From: Pseudomonas sp. KNUC1026
GTDB taxonomy: Bacteria > Pseudomonadota > Gammaproteobacteria > Pseudomonadales > Pseudomonadaceae
Reading direction: 5' to 3'
Assembly: GCF_021650705.1 (NCBI RefSeq)
Contig: NZ_CP087138.1
Span: 1,798,001-1,862,000, forward strand
Length of the DNA stretch: 64,000 nucleotides
The position numbers and the translations under genes were made by a program. How positions within the stretch are numbered: the stretch's first letter is position 1; each line of letters opens with the position of its first letter. The notes below the pieces were generated by a model. That model had not been told where the DNA came from. It made no database searches and worked only from the letters and a program-made list of their open reading frames with translations. Shown here in pieces: positions 27,087 through 36,483 of this stretch.

Positions 27087-27548
27087 ATGATCACCACAGG
27101 GACGCCCGTCCTGGCCGCCAGCCTCGCTTTCAAGGCTGCCAACGACAATGCCACAGCCGGCGCTCAGGCAAACGCAGGGGGCGGATCAGCCTCGTCGCCC
27201 TCGGTGAAGGTGACGCTCTCGCCACTGGCTGCGCACAAGTCCGAGACCTCCAAGGCTCAGGATGACGATATTCAGAAAAGCGACCTTCCTGATGCGGTCA
27301 AGGAAACCTTGATGCGCATCCGCGAGCTCAAGCGCGAAATTGCTGAAAAGACCGCGCAACTGCAAGCGGCCCTCAATGACACATCGCTTGAACCCGAGGC
27401 CCAGCAGGCCAAGGTTGCCGCCTTGCAGACAGCCGTTGCAGCACTCAACACTGCCTTGATGGCCAGCAACGCTGCCCTGCAAAAAGCCTACAAGCAGATG
27501 ACACCCGAACAGGTGAAGGCGGCGATGCTGCTTGCACTGAAAGGCTAA
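27087..27548 (+). CDS. Hypothetical coiled-coil protein, 153 residues
   Basis: The start is Ala/Ser-rich and probably disordered (to about residue 55). It is followed by helices with heptad character (ETLMRIRELKREIAEKTAQL and a second Ala-rich helix). No signal peptide. ATG 27087 follows AGCAGGAGCACGCC. No family recognised; the helical layout suggests a partner-binding protein. Confidence 0.6.
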   Translation: MITTGTPVLAASLAFKAANDNATAGAQANAGGGSASSPSVKVTLSPLAAHKSETSKAQDDDIQKSDLPDAVKETLMRIRELKREIAEKTAQLQAALNDTSLEPEAQQAKVAALQTAVAALNTALMASNAALQKAYKQMTPEQVKAAMLLALKG

Positions 27549-27665
27549 AGCTGCAGGTGCGTTCTGCGGGCAATCTGTTTGCCTTGTGTATGGCGCCGTG
27601 ATATTAGCTTGGCCAGAGGCTGCGCGAGACTGCGCGCCCCACCTGAACGACCGAGGCATGTATAC

Positions 27666-28175
27666 GTGGGTATCGAGCATAATCACCTGATTTCCAGGGA
27701 AGAACGCAGCGCCATCGCGGAAATCGAGGCAACTACCGAGATCCTGAAGCTGGTTGTGCGGCTCACGGGCATGAGGTTCGCTGCCATCGCCAAGTTTTCT
27801 GACGATGACTGGGTGGCGTGCAGCGTGAATGACCAGATCAGTCTTGGCATCCGCACTGGCGAGAGTTTTCCGCTGGAGCAGTCGATGTGCAGCAACATGA
27901 TCGCTGAACGCAAGACGCTCTACGTGCCTTCCATCAGCCGTGACGAGCGGTATCGGTCGAACATCGCATCCCAGCTCTACGGCTTTGACAGTTGCATCTC
28001 GGTGCCGATCTTCGTGAACTCTGACGAGCTGTTCGGTGCATTGTGCGTGCTCGATCCGAGTGCGCAGCTCGATCAGTCGCACGAGACGCTGGAAGTGCTG
28101 CAGATCTTCTGCAACCTGATCGGGCGGATCTTCAGCTGGCACAAGGACGGGCTGGCGCAGGAGGTGCCTGCCTAG
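27666..28175 (+). CDS. GAF-domain protein
   Basis: A 169-residue single GAF domain (SAIAEIEATTEILKLVVRLTG to IGRIFSWHK), similar to the sensory GAF units found before kinases: GESFPLEQSMCSNMI, YGFDSCISVPIFV, LFGALCVLDP. There is no output domain, so it must act with another protein; the hybrid kinase at 28480 is the nearest candidate. The GTG start at 27666 is chosen because earlier codons give unlikely sequence. Its stop codon lies inside the left arm of a MITE-like palindrome, so the original C-terminus may have been altered by insertion. Confidence 0.75.
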   Translation: MGIEHNHLISREERSAIAEIEATTEILKLVVRLTGMRFAAIAKFSDDDWVACSVNDQISLGIRTGESFPLEQSMCSNMIAERKTLYVPSISRDERYRSNIASQLYGFDSCISVPIFVNSDELFGALCVLDPSAQLDQSHETLEVLQIFCNLIGRIFSWHKDGLAQEVPA

Positions 28176-28318
28176 GCTCTGTACGAAATGCATCCCCGCT
28201 CGCCCATGCTGCGTTGAAAACAGGCTCGGAATGCTCATTTACAACCAGTAAACTCCGCTTCCTCGCCTGTTTTCGCCTTGCCTGGCCTTCGCTGGAATAC
28301 ATTTCATACAGAGCCTAG
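28172..28318. mobile_element. MITE-like palindromic element, 147 bp
   Basis: Terminal inverted repeats CTAGGCTCTGTACGAAATGC (from 28172) and its mirror ending at 28318 match at 20 of 22 positions. A second inner dyad, GAAAACAGGC ... GCCTGTTTTC, lies inside, so most of the element can fold into one long hairpin. No coding capacity. This is the build of a non-autonomous transposable element moved in trans; flanking CTAG at both ends may be part of the target site. Confidence 0.65.
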
Positions 28319-28479
28319 CACTGATCCGCAGCCGCCCGGATGGGCATCGGGCGGCGTGCAAGTTTCATCGGTTCGAGTGTGTCGGGAACCCGCCTGCCCC
28401 TGCGGCATCTAGATGGCGCCTGGCAATGTGTTCAAACCGACCATCGCCCAAGGTGCCGTATCGGCACCCCGGAGAGACC

Positions 28480-30429
28480 GTGCAGTTCGTTTCCTCACCC
28501 TACCTGAAGCTGTTGCTCAAGCTGTTCTCACTGAACATTCCCACCCCTGTGCGCTACGGCCTGGCATTGGTATCGATCGGGGTTTGCACGCTGATTCGGC
28601 TACAGTTGCCGCCCTTCATGCTGCCTTACCTGTTTTTCGTTCCCTTTCTCATGCTCAACGGATTCTGGCTGGGTGTGGGGCCTGCCATTGTCTCGACGCT
28701 GGCAGCCACCGCCTGCGCCGAATACTTCTTCGTGGGCACGGCGTATTCCTTCGAATTCACTCAGCGGCAGGTCGTCAACAACCTGTCCTTCGCCTGTGTC
28801 AGCGGCATCATGGCGGTGGTGTGCGCTTTGTTCCGGCTCAACCTGGAGCGGTTGTTCCAGACCGGCGGCGACCTGGCGCGGCAAGTGGCGCATCGCACCG
28901 AAGAACGCGATTCGATCTGGTCGATCTCCCCGGACATGCTCGGGGTACTGGACGCCAGTGGCCGCTTGCTTGGAGTCAACCCGGCCTGGCAGCAAACGCT
29001 TGGCTGGACCGAGGCGCAACTGCTTGCCGGCCGCTTCGAGCACGTGATCGCGCCGGCTGAGCTGCGCCGGTGGCTGGCCGATCTGGCCCAGGGCAAGTCG
29101 ATCGCTCGCTTCGAAACGCAGTCGGCTACAAGCACCGGCCAGCCTTGCTGGCTGTCATGGCACATCGTCCCCAGCCAGGCGCTGTTCTATGCCTGCGTGC
29201 GCGATGTGACCGAGGTCAAGCGCCACCAGGCTGCGCTGGATGCAGCCGAGCAGCAATTGCGGCAAAGCCAGAAGATGGAGGCGGTAGGGCAGCTCACCGG
29301 CGGCATTGCCCACGACTTCAACAACCTGCTCACCGCCATCAGCGGTAGCCAGGAGCTGATGCGCATGCGGCTCAGGCAAGGGCGAGTTCAGGACCTCGAA
29401 CGCTACCTGGGGGTGGCGCAGGGCGCTGTGCAGCGCGCTGCATCGCTCACTCACCGCCTGCTGGCCTATGCGCGGCGCCAGGCGCTGCTGGCCTCGACAG
29501 TCGACGTGAACACCCTGGTGCATGATGTGGAAGAGCTGATCTCACGCACACTGGGCCCGCACATCGAGTTGAAGGTGCGGCCGGCCGAAGGGCTGTGGCA
29601 TTGCCTGTGCGATGCGCACCAGTTGGACAGCGCCTTGCTCAACCTGTGCATCAACGCGCGCGACGCGATGCCCGAAGGCGGCCGCCTGACCATCAGCACC
29701 GCCAACGTCAAACTCGATGAAGCCGCCGCTCAGCAGGCTGACATGGTGCCGGGCGAGTACGTGAGCCTGGCCGTCAGTGACACCGGAACGGGCATGTCGA
29801 CGGAAACGATGCAGCGCATTTTCGATCCGTTTTTCACCACCAAACCGGCCGGCGCCGGCACGGGCCTGGGCCTTTCGATGGTGTACGGGTTCGTTCGCCA
29901 GTCGGGCGGGCAGGTGCGTGCCCGCTCAGCGCCTGGCGAGGGCTCGACCCTGACCCTTTACTTGCCGCGCAGCCACGCTGCACCGCAGAGCGAAAGGAGC
30001 GCACACAGTGATGGGGCGCCGCATCTGGTCGGTAAAACCATGCTGATGGTCGATGATGAACCGGCGATCCGCATGGTCGTCGCCGAGGCGCTGGAAGCGC
30101 TGGGCGTCACGGTGCTGCAGGCCGGCGACGCGGCTAGCGCGCTCACCTTGCTTGAGTCCGACGCGCACCTGGACCTGCTTATGACCGATGTCGGGCTACC
30201 GGGCGAAATCAACGGTGCCCGGCTGGCGGACACTGCCAAGCGGCTGCGTGCGGGGCTGCCGGTGTTGTTCATCACCGGCTATGCGGAAAACGCGGCGCTT
30301 GACCAGGGGCTGCTGCAAACCGGCACCGCCGTGCTGACCAAGCCTTTCGCCATCGACGCACTGACCGCAAGCCTCAATGCCTTGATTGCGCAGCCCCCTG
30401 CCGGCGCGCCATCTGGGTCGGAGGTATAG
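28480..30429 (+). CDS. Hybrid sensor histidine kinase (DUF4118-like membrane region, PAS, kinase, receiver)
   Basis: About 649 residues. The N-terminal membrane region of about four helices (15-125) is like KdpD-type DUF4118. A PAS domain follows (about 145-255, [20 protein letters not shown]). The kinase His lies in [16 protein letters not shown]. ATPase motifs are [16 protein letters not shown] and [11 protein letters not shown]. The C-terminal receiver has MVDDEP, Asp in [10 protein letters not shown] and Lys in LTKPFA. GTG 28480 behind CGGAGAGACC is preferred to ATG 28426. The separate receiver gene at 30575 is a likely phosphotransfer partner. The signal is unknown. Confidence 0.88.
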   Translation: MQFVSSPYLKLLLKLFSLNIPTPVRYGLALVSIGVCTLIRLQLPPFMLPYLFFVPFLMLNGFWLGVGPAIVSTLAATACAEYFFVGTAYSFEFTQRQVVNNLSFACVSGIMAVVCALFRLNLERLFQTGGDLARQVAHRTEERDSIWSISPDMLGVLDASGRLLGVNPAWQQTLGWTEAQLLAGRFEHVIAPAELRRWLADLAQGKSIARFETQSATSTGQPCWLSWHIVPSQALFYACVRDVTEVKRHQAALDAAEQQLRQSQKMEAVGQLTGGIAHDFNNLLTAISGSQELMRMRLRQGRVQDLERYLGVAQGAVQRAASLTHRLLAYARRQALLASTVDVNTLVHDVEELISRTLGPHIELKVRPAEGLWHCLCDAHQLDSALLNLCINARDAMPEGGRLTISTANVKLDEAAAQQADMVPGEYVSLAVSDTGTGMSTETMQRIFDPFFTTKPAGAGTGLGLSMVYGFVRQSGGQVRARSAPGEGSTLTLYLPRSHAAPQSERSAHSDGAPHLVGKTMLMVDDEPAIRMVVAEALEALGVTVLQAGDAASALTLLESDAHLDLLMTDVGLPGEINGARLADTAKRLRAGLPVLFITGYAENAALDQGLLQTGTAVLTKPFAIDALTASLNALIAQPPAGAPSGSEV

Positions 30430-30574
30430 GCGACTGCCTTGGGCGCGGCTATACCGGCGCCGAGATTGTATAGAAATGGCGGAAATAGCTGTACAAACCG
30501 CACAGTTCGTCCCTTGATCAGAACCTGCCCGCGTTTTTCATGCTCTTTGTTCTACAGGATAGAGGGCGAGCGAG

Positions 30575-30991
30575 ATGGATCACACAGTCAAGGTATTGCT
30601 GGTGGAGGACGAGCCGGTGCTCGGGGAGCTGATGGTGGATCTGCTCCAGGAGATGAACTTGCGCGTTACGCTGGCTGCCACGGCTGATCAGGGCCGCAAG
30701 TTGTTCAGCCACTCGCCCGAGCAATGGGGGCTGGTGGTGACTGATGTGCGCACTCCCGGCCACTCCGATGGCTGCGACCTGGCGTGGGACGTCGAACAGG
30801 CCTGCCAGCGTACGCCGCTGCTGGTGTGCAGCGGGTTCATGGTCGATACCATCGACCTGCCACCTTCGGCCTGTGTGCTGTCCAAACCATGGTCATTGGA
30901 AGCGTTCGAGGCGCAGGTGCACACTATGTTGTCGCCTCGCCCGGATGATGACGAGCAGAGTTCGGAGTTCATGAGCCCCGTCATGGCCTGA
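30575..30991 (+). CDS. Single-domain response regulator
   Basis: A 138-residue receiver with no output domain: LLVEDEP, phospho-acceptor Asp in LVVTDVRTPG, VCSGF in place of the usual switch segment and Lys in VLSKPWSLE. It lies 145 bp after the hybrid kinase on the same strand, which suggests a relay. The switch Ser/Thr segment (LLVCSGFMVDT) and the SKPW end resemble the orphan receiver at 1087-1500, so the two may belong to one subfamily. Confidence 0.85.
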   Translation: MDHTVKVLLVEDEPVLGELMVDLLQEMNLRVTLAATADQGRKLFSHSPEQWGLVVTDVRTPGHSDGCDLAWDVEQACQRTPLLVCSGFMVDTIDLPPSACVLSKPWSLEAFEAQVHTMLSPRPDDDEQSSEFMSPVMA

Positions 30992-31185
30992 GGCTCTACA
31001 AAGCGCAGGCCTTTCGGCCAGCCTGCGCACCTGCACCTCCTCTGCGCAGTGCCCCCCGTTCGCTCGATGATTGCCCTCAGGCCTCATGCAGGCCCGCTCA
31101 GCGATGGTGCGGATTCTTTCTGAACACCCACGCCGCCGGCCAGGTCGTAACTTGCGAATCCATTGCCCAAGAGCGAGCCACGACC

Positions 31186-32982
31186 ATGAGCCAAACCGTA
31201 GGCGACTTCATCATCGACCGACTCAGCCAATGGGGTGTGACGCGCATCTACGGCTACCCGGGCGACGGCATCAACGGCGTGTTCGGCGCCATGCGCCGGG
31301 CACCGGGCAAGATCGAATTCATCCAGTGCCGGCATGAGGAAATGGCCGCCTTCATGGCCAGCGCCCACGCCAAATTCACCGGCGAACTGGGCGTGTGCAT
31401 CGCCACCTCAGGCCCCGGCGCCTCACACCTGCTCACCGGGCTGTATGACGCACGCATGGACCACATGCCGGTACTGGCCATCGCCGGGCAGCAGTCCCGT
31501 ACGGCCATGGGCGGGCACTACCAGCAGGAGCTCGACCTGCTGTCGATGTTCAAGGATGTCGCCGGCGCCTACGTGCAGCAGGCCAACGTGCCGTCGCAGG
31601 TTCGCCACCTGGTGGACCGCGCTGTGCGCACTGCGGTGGGCGAGCGCCGTGTCACGGCGTTGATTCTGCCCAACGATCTTCAGGAACTGCCGTACGAAGA
31701 GCCAGCCCGCGCCCACGGCACACTGCACTCAGGCGTCGGCTTCACCCGGCCGAAAGTAGTGCCCTACGAACAGGACCTGGCCCGAGCTGCCGAAGTGCTC
31801 AATGCGGGTGAGCGCGTGGCGATTCTGGTAGGGGCCGGTGCGCTGGGCGCTGGCGAGCAGGTGAGAGCGGTCGCCGAGCGCCTTGGCGCCGGCGTCGCCA
31901 AGGCGCTGCTGGGCAAGGCTGTGCTGCCCGATGCCCTGCCGTGGGTGACCGGCACCATCGGCCTGTTGGGCACCGAAGCGAGTTACCAGTTGATGGAGGA
32001 GTGCGACACGCTGCTGATGATCGGTTCGGGCTTCCCCTACGCTGAATTCCTGCCCAAGGAAGGCCAGGCCCGCGGTGTGCAGATCGACCTGAGCCCGAAC
32101 ATGCTGAGCCTGCGCTACCCGATGGAAGTGAACCTGGTGGGCGATTCGGCCGATACGCTCAGCGCCTTGCTGCCGCTGCTCGACGCCCGCCCGCAACGCA
32201 AGTGGCAGGAAAAGGTCGAGCGCTGGCGCGGCGACTGGGAGCGCAAGCTGGAACGCCGCGCCCTGGCCAGTGCCGAGCCGATCAATCCGCAGCGGGTAGT
32301 GCATGAGCTCTCGGCGCAGCTGCCGGATGCCTCGATCATCACCAGCGACTCCGGTTCCTGCGCCAACTGGTATGCCCGCGACCTGAAGATCCGTGAAGGC
32401 ATGATGTGCTCGCTGTCCGGCGGCCTGGCCTCCATGGGCGCGGCAGTGCCCTATGCCATCGCCGCCAAGTTTGCCCACCCCGAACGGCCGGTCGTCGCGC
32501 TGGTGGGTGATGGCGCCATGCAGATGAACAACCTGGCCGAACTGATCACCGTCGCCAAGTACTGGCAGCAATGGGGCAATGGCAAGTGGATCTGCGCAGT
32601 GTTCAACAACCAGGACCTGAACCAGGTGACCTGGGAGCAACGGGTGATGGAAGGCGACCCGAAATTCTCCGCCTCGCAGGACATTCCCGACGTGCCCTAC
32701 CACCTGTTCGCCATCTCCATTGGCCTGAAGGGCATCTATGTAGAGCGCGAAGAAGATGTCGCCGATGCCTGGGCCCAGGCGTTCGCCAGCGACGTGCCGG
32801 TGCTGCTGGAATTCAAGACCGACCCCAACGTGCCGCCGCTGCCGCCGCACATCACCTTGGAGCAGGCCAGGAAGTTCGGCACAGCGCTGCTCAAGGGCGA
32901 CCCCAACGAAGCCGGAATCATCAAGCAGGCGGCCAAGCAGCTGTTCGGCAGCGTGCTGCCCGGGGGTGACAAGAGTCAGTAG
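31186..32982 (+). CDS. Thiamine-diphosphate-dependent enzyme, pyruvate oxidase/acetolactate synthase type (PoxB-like)
   Basis: A 598-residue three-domain ThDP enzyme. Seen: N-terminal pyrimidine-binding domain with the catalytic Glu in QCRHEEMAAFMA, GVCIATSGPGASHLLTGLYDA, a central FAD/linker domain and a C-terminal diphosphate site GDGAMQMNNLAELITVAK ending in NNQDLN. It resembles PoxB-like pyruvate:quinone oxidases, but acetolactate synthase-like decarboxylation cannot be excluded. It stands alone with its own promoter region (194 bp upstream, no gene). The next gene begins 66 bp later on the same strand. Confidence 0.85.
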   Translation: MSQTVGDFIIDRLSQWGVTRIYGYPGDGINGVFGAMRRAPGKIEFIQCRHEEMAAFMASAHAKFTGELGVCIATSGPGASHLLTGLYDARMDHMPVLAIAGQQSRTAMGGHYQQELDLLSMFKDVAGAYVQQANVPSQVRHLVDRAVRTAVGERRVTALILPNDLQELPYEEPARAHGTLHSGVGFTRPKVVPYEQDLARAAEVLNAGERVAILVGAGALGAGEQVRAVAERLGAGVAKALLGKAVLPDALPWVTGTIGLLGTEASYQLMEECDTLLMIGSGFPYAEFLPKEGQARGVQIDLSPNMLSLRYPMEVNLVGDSADTLSALLPLLDARPQRKWQEKVERWRGDWERKLERRALASAEPINPQRVVHELSAQLPDASIITSDSGSCANWYARDLKIREGMMCSLSGGLASMGAAVPYAIAAKFAHPERPVVALVGDGAMQMNNLAELITVAKYWQQWGNGKWICAVFNNQDLNQVTWEQRVMEGDPKFSASQDIPDVPYHLFAISIGLKGIYVEREEDVADAWAQAFASDVPVLLEFKTDPNVPPLPPHITLEQARKFGTALLKGDPNEAGIIKQAAKQLFGSVLPGGDKSQ

Positions 32983-33048
32983 CTGCCAGAACAGGGGGGC
33001 AGGGTTGACGCAGGGCGGAGATGGCGCAAGGCTACTGAGCCAAAGGCA

Positions 33049-34251
33049 GTGACCGCGATGGATCGCCAGCCTCAGCAAAGGAGCCGCCCTGTGCCCAACG
33101 TCAAACGCCTCGCGCTGTTCCTGGATGGCACCTGGAACACTGTCAACGACAACACCAACGTGTACCGTGCCAGGTCGCTGTGCAACGACTCGCCCGAGCA
33201 GCGCTGCTACTACAGCAAGGGCGTTGGCACCCAGGCGGGTGAGCGCCTGGCCGGAGGGCTGTTCGGCATCGGCATCGACCAGGAAGTGCTCAGGGCCTAC
33301 GAGTGGCTGGTGGGCAACTACGAGGTGGGCGCCAGGATCTACATCTTCGGCTTCAGCCGTGGCGCCTTCACGGCGCGCAGCCTGGCCGGCTTCATTTCCA
33401 TCTGCGGGCTGCTCAAGCCCGGCTCGCCGATCTCTCTGACTCAGATTTTCGATCGTTACCGGCAAGGCAACGCCGCTCACTCCATCCGCGCGCTGGCCAA
33501 CATGCCCGATGAGGGCCTGAGCCAGCCAGACCTGTGGCTCAAGCGTTATTCGCGGGCCATCCCAGTGTGGTTTCAGGGCGTCTGGGATACGGTCGGTGCG
33601 CTGGGTGTGCCGCTGCCATGGCTACCGCGGGTGAGCAGCGCCGATTTCGCTTTTCTCGAAACTGACCTGCGCATCAACGAAACCCACGCCTTCCATGCCC
33701 TGGCCATCGACGAGCAACGCCGGGCGTTCGCACCGACCTTGTGGACCAAGGTCACGAACAAACAAGGCGACAACTACCCTCCGCGGACCCTTGAACGGGT
33801 CGAGCAACGCTGGTTCGTGGGCGCTCACGCCAACGTGGGCGGTGGCTACCCGAACGACCTGCTGGCGCAACCGCCCTTGCAGTGGCTGATGCGCAAGGCA
33901 GCCGAGCATGAACTGGTGTTCAACGACGAGGTGATCCTCGACGGCGACGAGGTCAAGGCCAGGGTCGAGGACTCTTACGCGAAGATGGGCGGCGGGCTGT
34001 ACCGCTTGCTCACCCTTGGCCGGCGCTGGTACCGGCCGATTGGCGCGGCACCGGTGGAAACGCCCAGCCAGTCCACGGCAGCGATCAACGAAACCATCGA
34101 TGCCTCGGTGTTCCGGCGCTGGCGGGAAGATGCGGGGTATCGGCCGGTCAATCTGCAGCGCTGGGCCGATCAGCGCAGGCTCGATCCCGCTACTGTGCAA
34201 GGCTGCGTATGGGCACAAGATGGCGAGCCGGTCGTTGAGGGTAGCGTGTAG
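33049..34251 (+). CDS. DUF2235 alpha/beta-hydrolase (Tle1-type phospholipase-like)
   Basis: A 400-residue protein of the DUF2235 family, whose members include T6SS Tle1 phospholipases. Seen: start of the fold KRLALFLDGTWNTVNDN, nucleophile Ser in YIFGFSRGAFTAR (GxSxG), WFQGVWDTVGALG with an Asp, and WFVGAHANVGGGYP with a His, giving a full Ser-Asp-His set. There is no signal peptide. No vgrG, adaptor or immunity gene lies next to it, and the T6SS block is 19 kb away, so a housekeeping role is just as possible. Starts at 33049, 33058 or 33091 cannot be separated with confidence. Confidence 0.8.
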   Translation: MTAMDRQPQQRSRPVPNVKRLALFLDGTWNTVNDNTNVYRARSLCNDSPEQRCYYSKGVGTQAGERLAGGLFGIGIDQEVLRAYEWLVGNYEVGARIYIFGFSRGAFTARSLAGFISICGLLKPGSPISLTQIFDRYRQGNAAHSIRALANMPDEGLSQPDLWLKRYSRAIPVWFQGVWDTVGALGVPLPWLPRVSSADFAFLETDLRINETHAFHALAIDEQRRAFAPTLWTKVTNKQGDNYPPRTLERVEQRWFVGAHANVGGGYPNDLLAQPPLQWLMRKAAEHELVFNDEVILDGDEVKARVEDSYAKMGGGLYRLLTLGRRWYRPIGAAPVETPSQSTAAINETIDASVFRRWREDAGYRPVNLQRWADQRRLDPATVQGCVWAQDGEPVVEGSV

Positions 34252-34386
34252 AAACGGCGCAAGCGCCTATGAAATATGTGTCAGGCATAGCCGAACTGAT
34301 TACACTTTTTCACATCTTTTACATTTAGCAACGATTCGCATCTGTGAATAATTGACACTTTCTTCACATTTGCAGGAATCCCCACC

Positions 34387-36483
34387 TTGACCCCGCGCCT
34401 CTCCGCCTCGCTGCTGCTGGCTGGTGCTTGCACCGCCGTGCCCATGGCCCATGCCGATGAACTGACCCTGCCCACCACCGAGATCCAGGGCAGCGCTGCC
34501 GCTGGTGAAGCCGCCAGCGAGGGGTACCAGGGCCGCGCGTCTTCGACCACGACCAAGCTGGGCCTGACCGACAAGCAGACGCCCCAGGCCGTCACCACGC
34601 TGACCCGCGAACAGCTCGACGACTTCAAGACCAACGACGTGCGCCAGGCGCTGCGCTCGGCGCCCTCGGTGACGGTGGAGCAGATCGAGACCGACCGTAC
34701 CTACTTCACCTCGCGCGGCTTCGACATCAGCAACTTCCAGTTCGACGGCATGGGCATGCCGTTCGTGTCCGGCTCGCTGGTGGGTGGCCTGGACATGGCC
34801 GAGTACGAGCAGGTCGACATTCTCCACGGTGCCAACGGCCTGATGAGCGGGGCGGGCAATCCCTCGGCCACGGTCAACTTCGTGCGCAAACGCCCCACCG
34901 ATACCTTCCAGGCCAAGGTTCAGAACGATGCAGGTTCCTGGGACAACCGCCGCCTGAGTGTCGATGTGAGCGGCCCGCTGACGCCAACCGGCAATGTGCG
35001 CGGGCGCTTCATCTATGCCCACGACAAGGGCAACTCGTGGATGGACCGCTACAGCCACGAAACCAACATCGCGGCTGGCCTGCTGGCGATCGACCTCTCC
35101 GAGGCCGACACCCTGACGCTGGGTCTTTCCCAGCACAACAGCGATGCCAACGGCAGCAGCTGGGGCAACCTGGCACTGGGTGATGCCAACGGCCCGCTGC
35201 ACTACAGCGGCCGCAGCGCCAGCATCGGCCAGCCCTGGACCTACTGGAATCTGCACACCCAGCGCGCCTTCGCCGAGCTCAAGCACGATTTCGGCAATGG
35301 CTGGAATGCCACGCTCAACGTCAGCGGGGTGACCGAGTACCAGGACACCAACATGCTCTACGTGGCCGGTGTCGATACCGGTGATGCCTCGCTGTTCGCC
35401 GCTCACACCACCAGCAAGGCTCACGAGCTGCTGGGTGAAGCCAAGGTTTCCGGGCCATTCACCCTGCTGGGCCGTGAGCACGAGCTCACCGTGGGCAGCA
35501 GCTATGGCTACACCCATCAACGGGCGCGGGAATACGACGCCTCGGGCGGCAACTACTACTCCGCGCCTTATGCCGATGTACTGAGCGGCAACCTGGCCAA
35601 GCCTGCCTTCGATTTCACCAACGATGCTGACTCGGTCAATTACAACGACACCCAGAAAAGCCTGTTCGCCGGCGCCCGCTTCAGCCTGATGGACGACCTG
35701 CACTGGATCGCCGGGGCGCGCATGCTCAGCGCCGACGGCTCCGGCGACAACTACGGCGCGGCCCACGATACCCGCGTGCACGGCAAGGTCACGCCCTACA
35801 CCGGCCTGGTCTACGACCTGACGCCGCAATGGAGCGTCTACGGCAGCTGGACGCGCATCTTCGACGTGCAATACAAGCTCGACGCCAACAACGCGATCCT
35901 GCCGCCGCTCGAAGGCAAGAGCATGGAAGTAGGGATCGAAGGTGCGCTGCTCGATGAGCGCCTGAACGTCACCGCTGCGCTGTTCAAGACCGAGCAGCAG
36001 AACGTGGCGCAATACGCAGGCTTCGACAATGGCCACTCGGTGTACGACGCCCTCGACTACAAGAGCCGCGGCATCGAACTGCAGGCTTCGGGCGAAGCGC
36101 TGCCGGGCTTGAACCTGCTCGGCGGCTACACCTACGTGCACATCGAAGACGAGGACGGCGCTCGCGCCCGCCGCTACGTACCTACCCACACCTTCCGTGG
36201 CATGGCCAGCTACCGGCTGCCAGGGTTGCCTCAGGCCAAGGTCGGCGCCCGTATGAGCTGGCAAAGCGCCGTGGAGAACCAGACCACGGCCTACATCCAC
36301 CAGAGCGCCTATGCGCTGGTGGACCTGATGGCCGACTACGACATCGACAGCCACTGGAGCGCAGGGCTGAATTTCAACAACATCACCGACCGCAAATACC
36401 TGCTCTCGCTCTACGACAACGCCAACACCGCCAGCTATGGCGCGCCGCGCAACGTCACTGCCTCGCTGACCTGGAAGTACTGA
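34387..36483 (+). CDS. TonB-dependent outer-membrane receptor (siderophore type)
   Basis: About 698 residues. Signal peptide (MTPRLSASLLLAGACTAVPM, cleaved after AHA), plug domain (about 45-190: QTPQAVTTLTREQLDDF, FTSRGFDISNFQFDG, LHGANGLMSGAGNPSATVNF), then a beta-barrel ending in the aromatic LTWKY. The pattern is that of ferric-siderophore receptors of the FhuE/FpvA class without an N-terminal signalling domain. The start is a TTG behind CAGGAATCC. The upstream region (34252-34386) is AT-rich with TACATTTAG-like sequence but no convincing Fur box. The gene converges on the RstB-like kinase with a 49-bp overlap. Confidence 0.88.
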   Translation: MTPRLSASLLLAGACTAVPMAHADELTLPTTEIQGSAAAGEAASEGYQGRASSTTTKLGLTDKQTPQAVTTLTREQLDDFKTNDVRQALRSAPSVTVEQIETDRTYFTSRGFDISNFQFDGMGMPFVSGSLVGGLDMAEYEQVDILHGANGLMSGAGNPSATVNFVRKRPTDTFQAKVQNDAGSWDNRRLSVDVSGPLTPTGNVRGRFIYAHDKGNSWMDRYSHETNIAAGLLAIDLSEADTLTLGLSQHNSDANGSSWGNLALGDANGPLHYSGRSASIGQPWTYWNLHTQRAFAELKHDFGNGWNATLNVSGVTEYQDTNMLYVAGVDTGDASLFAAHTTSKAHELLGEAKVSGPFTLLGREHELTVGSSYGYTHQRAREYDASGGNYYSAPYADVLSGNLAKPAFDFTNDADSVNYNDTQKSLFAGARFSLMDDLHWIAGARMLSADGSGDNYGAAHDTRVHGKVTPYTGLVYDLTPQWSVYGSWTRIFDVQYKLDANNAILPPLEGKSMEVGIEGALLDERLNVTAALFKTEQQNVAQYAGFDNGHSVYDALDYKSRGIELQASGEALPGLNLLGGYTYVHIEDEDGARARRYVPTHTFRGMASYRLPGLPQAKVGARMSWQSAVENQTTAYIHQSAYALVDLMADYDIDSHWSAGLNFNNITDRKYLLSLYDNANTASYGAPRNVTASLTWKY

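Noticed and set aside
34320..34350. Fur box upstream of the TonB receptor
   Set aside because: Only a weak half match (ACGATTCGCATC) is present and the 19-bp consensus is not met.
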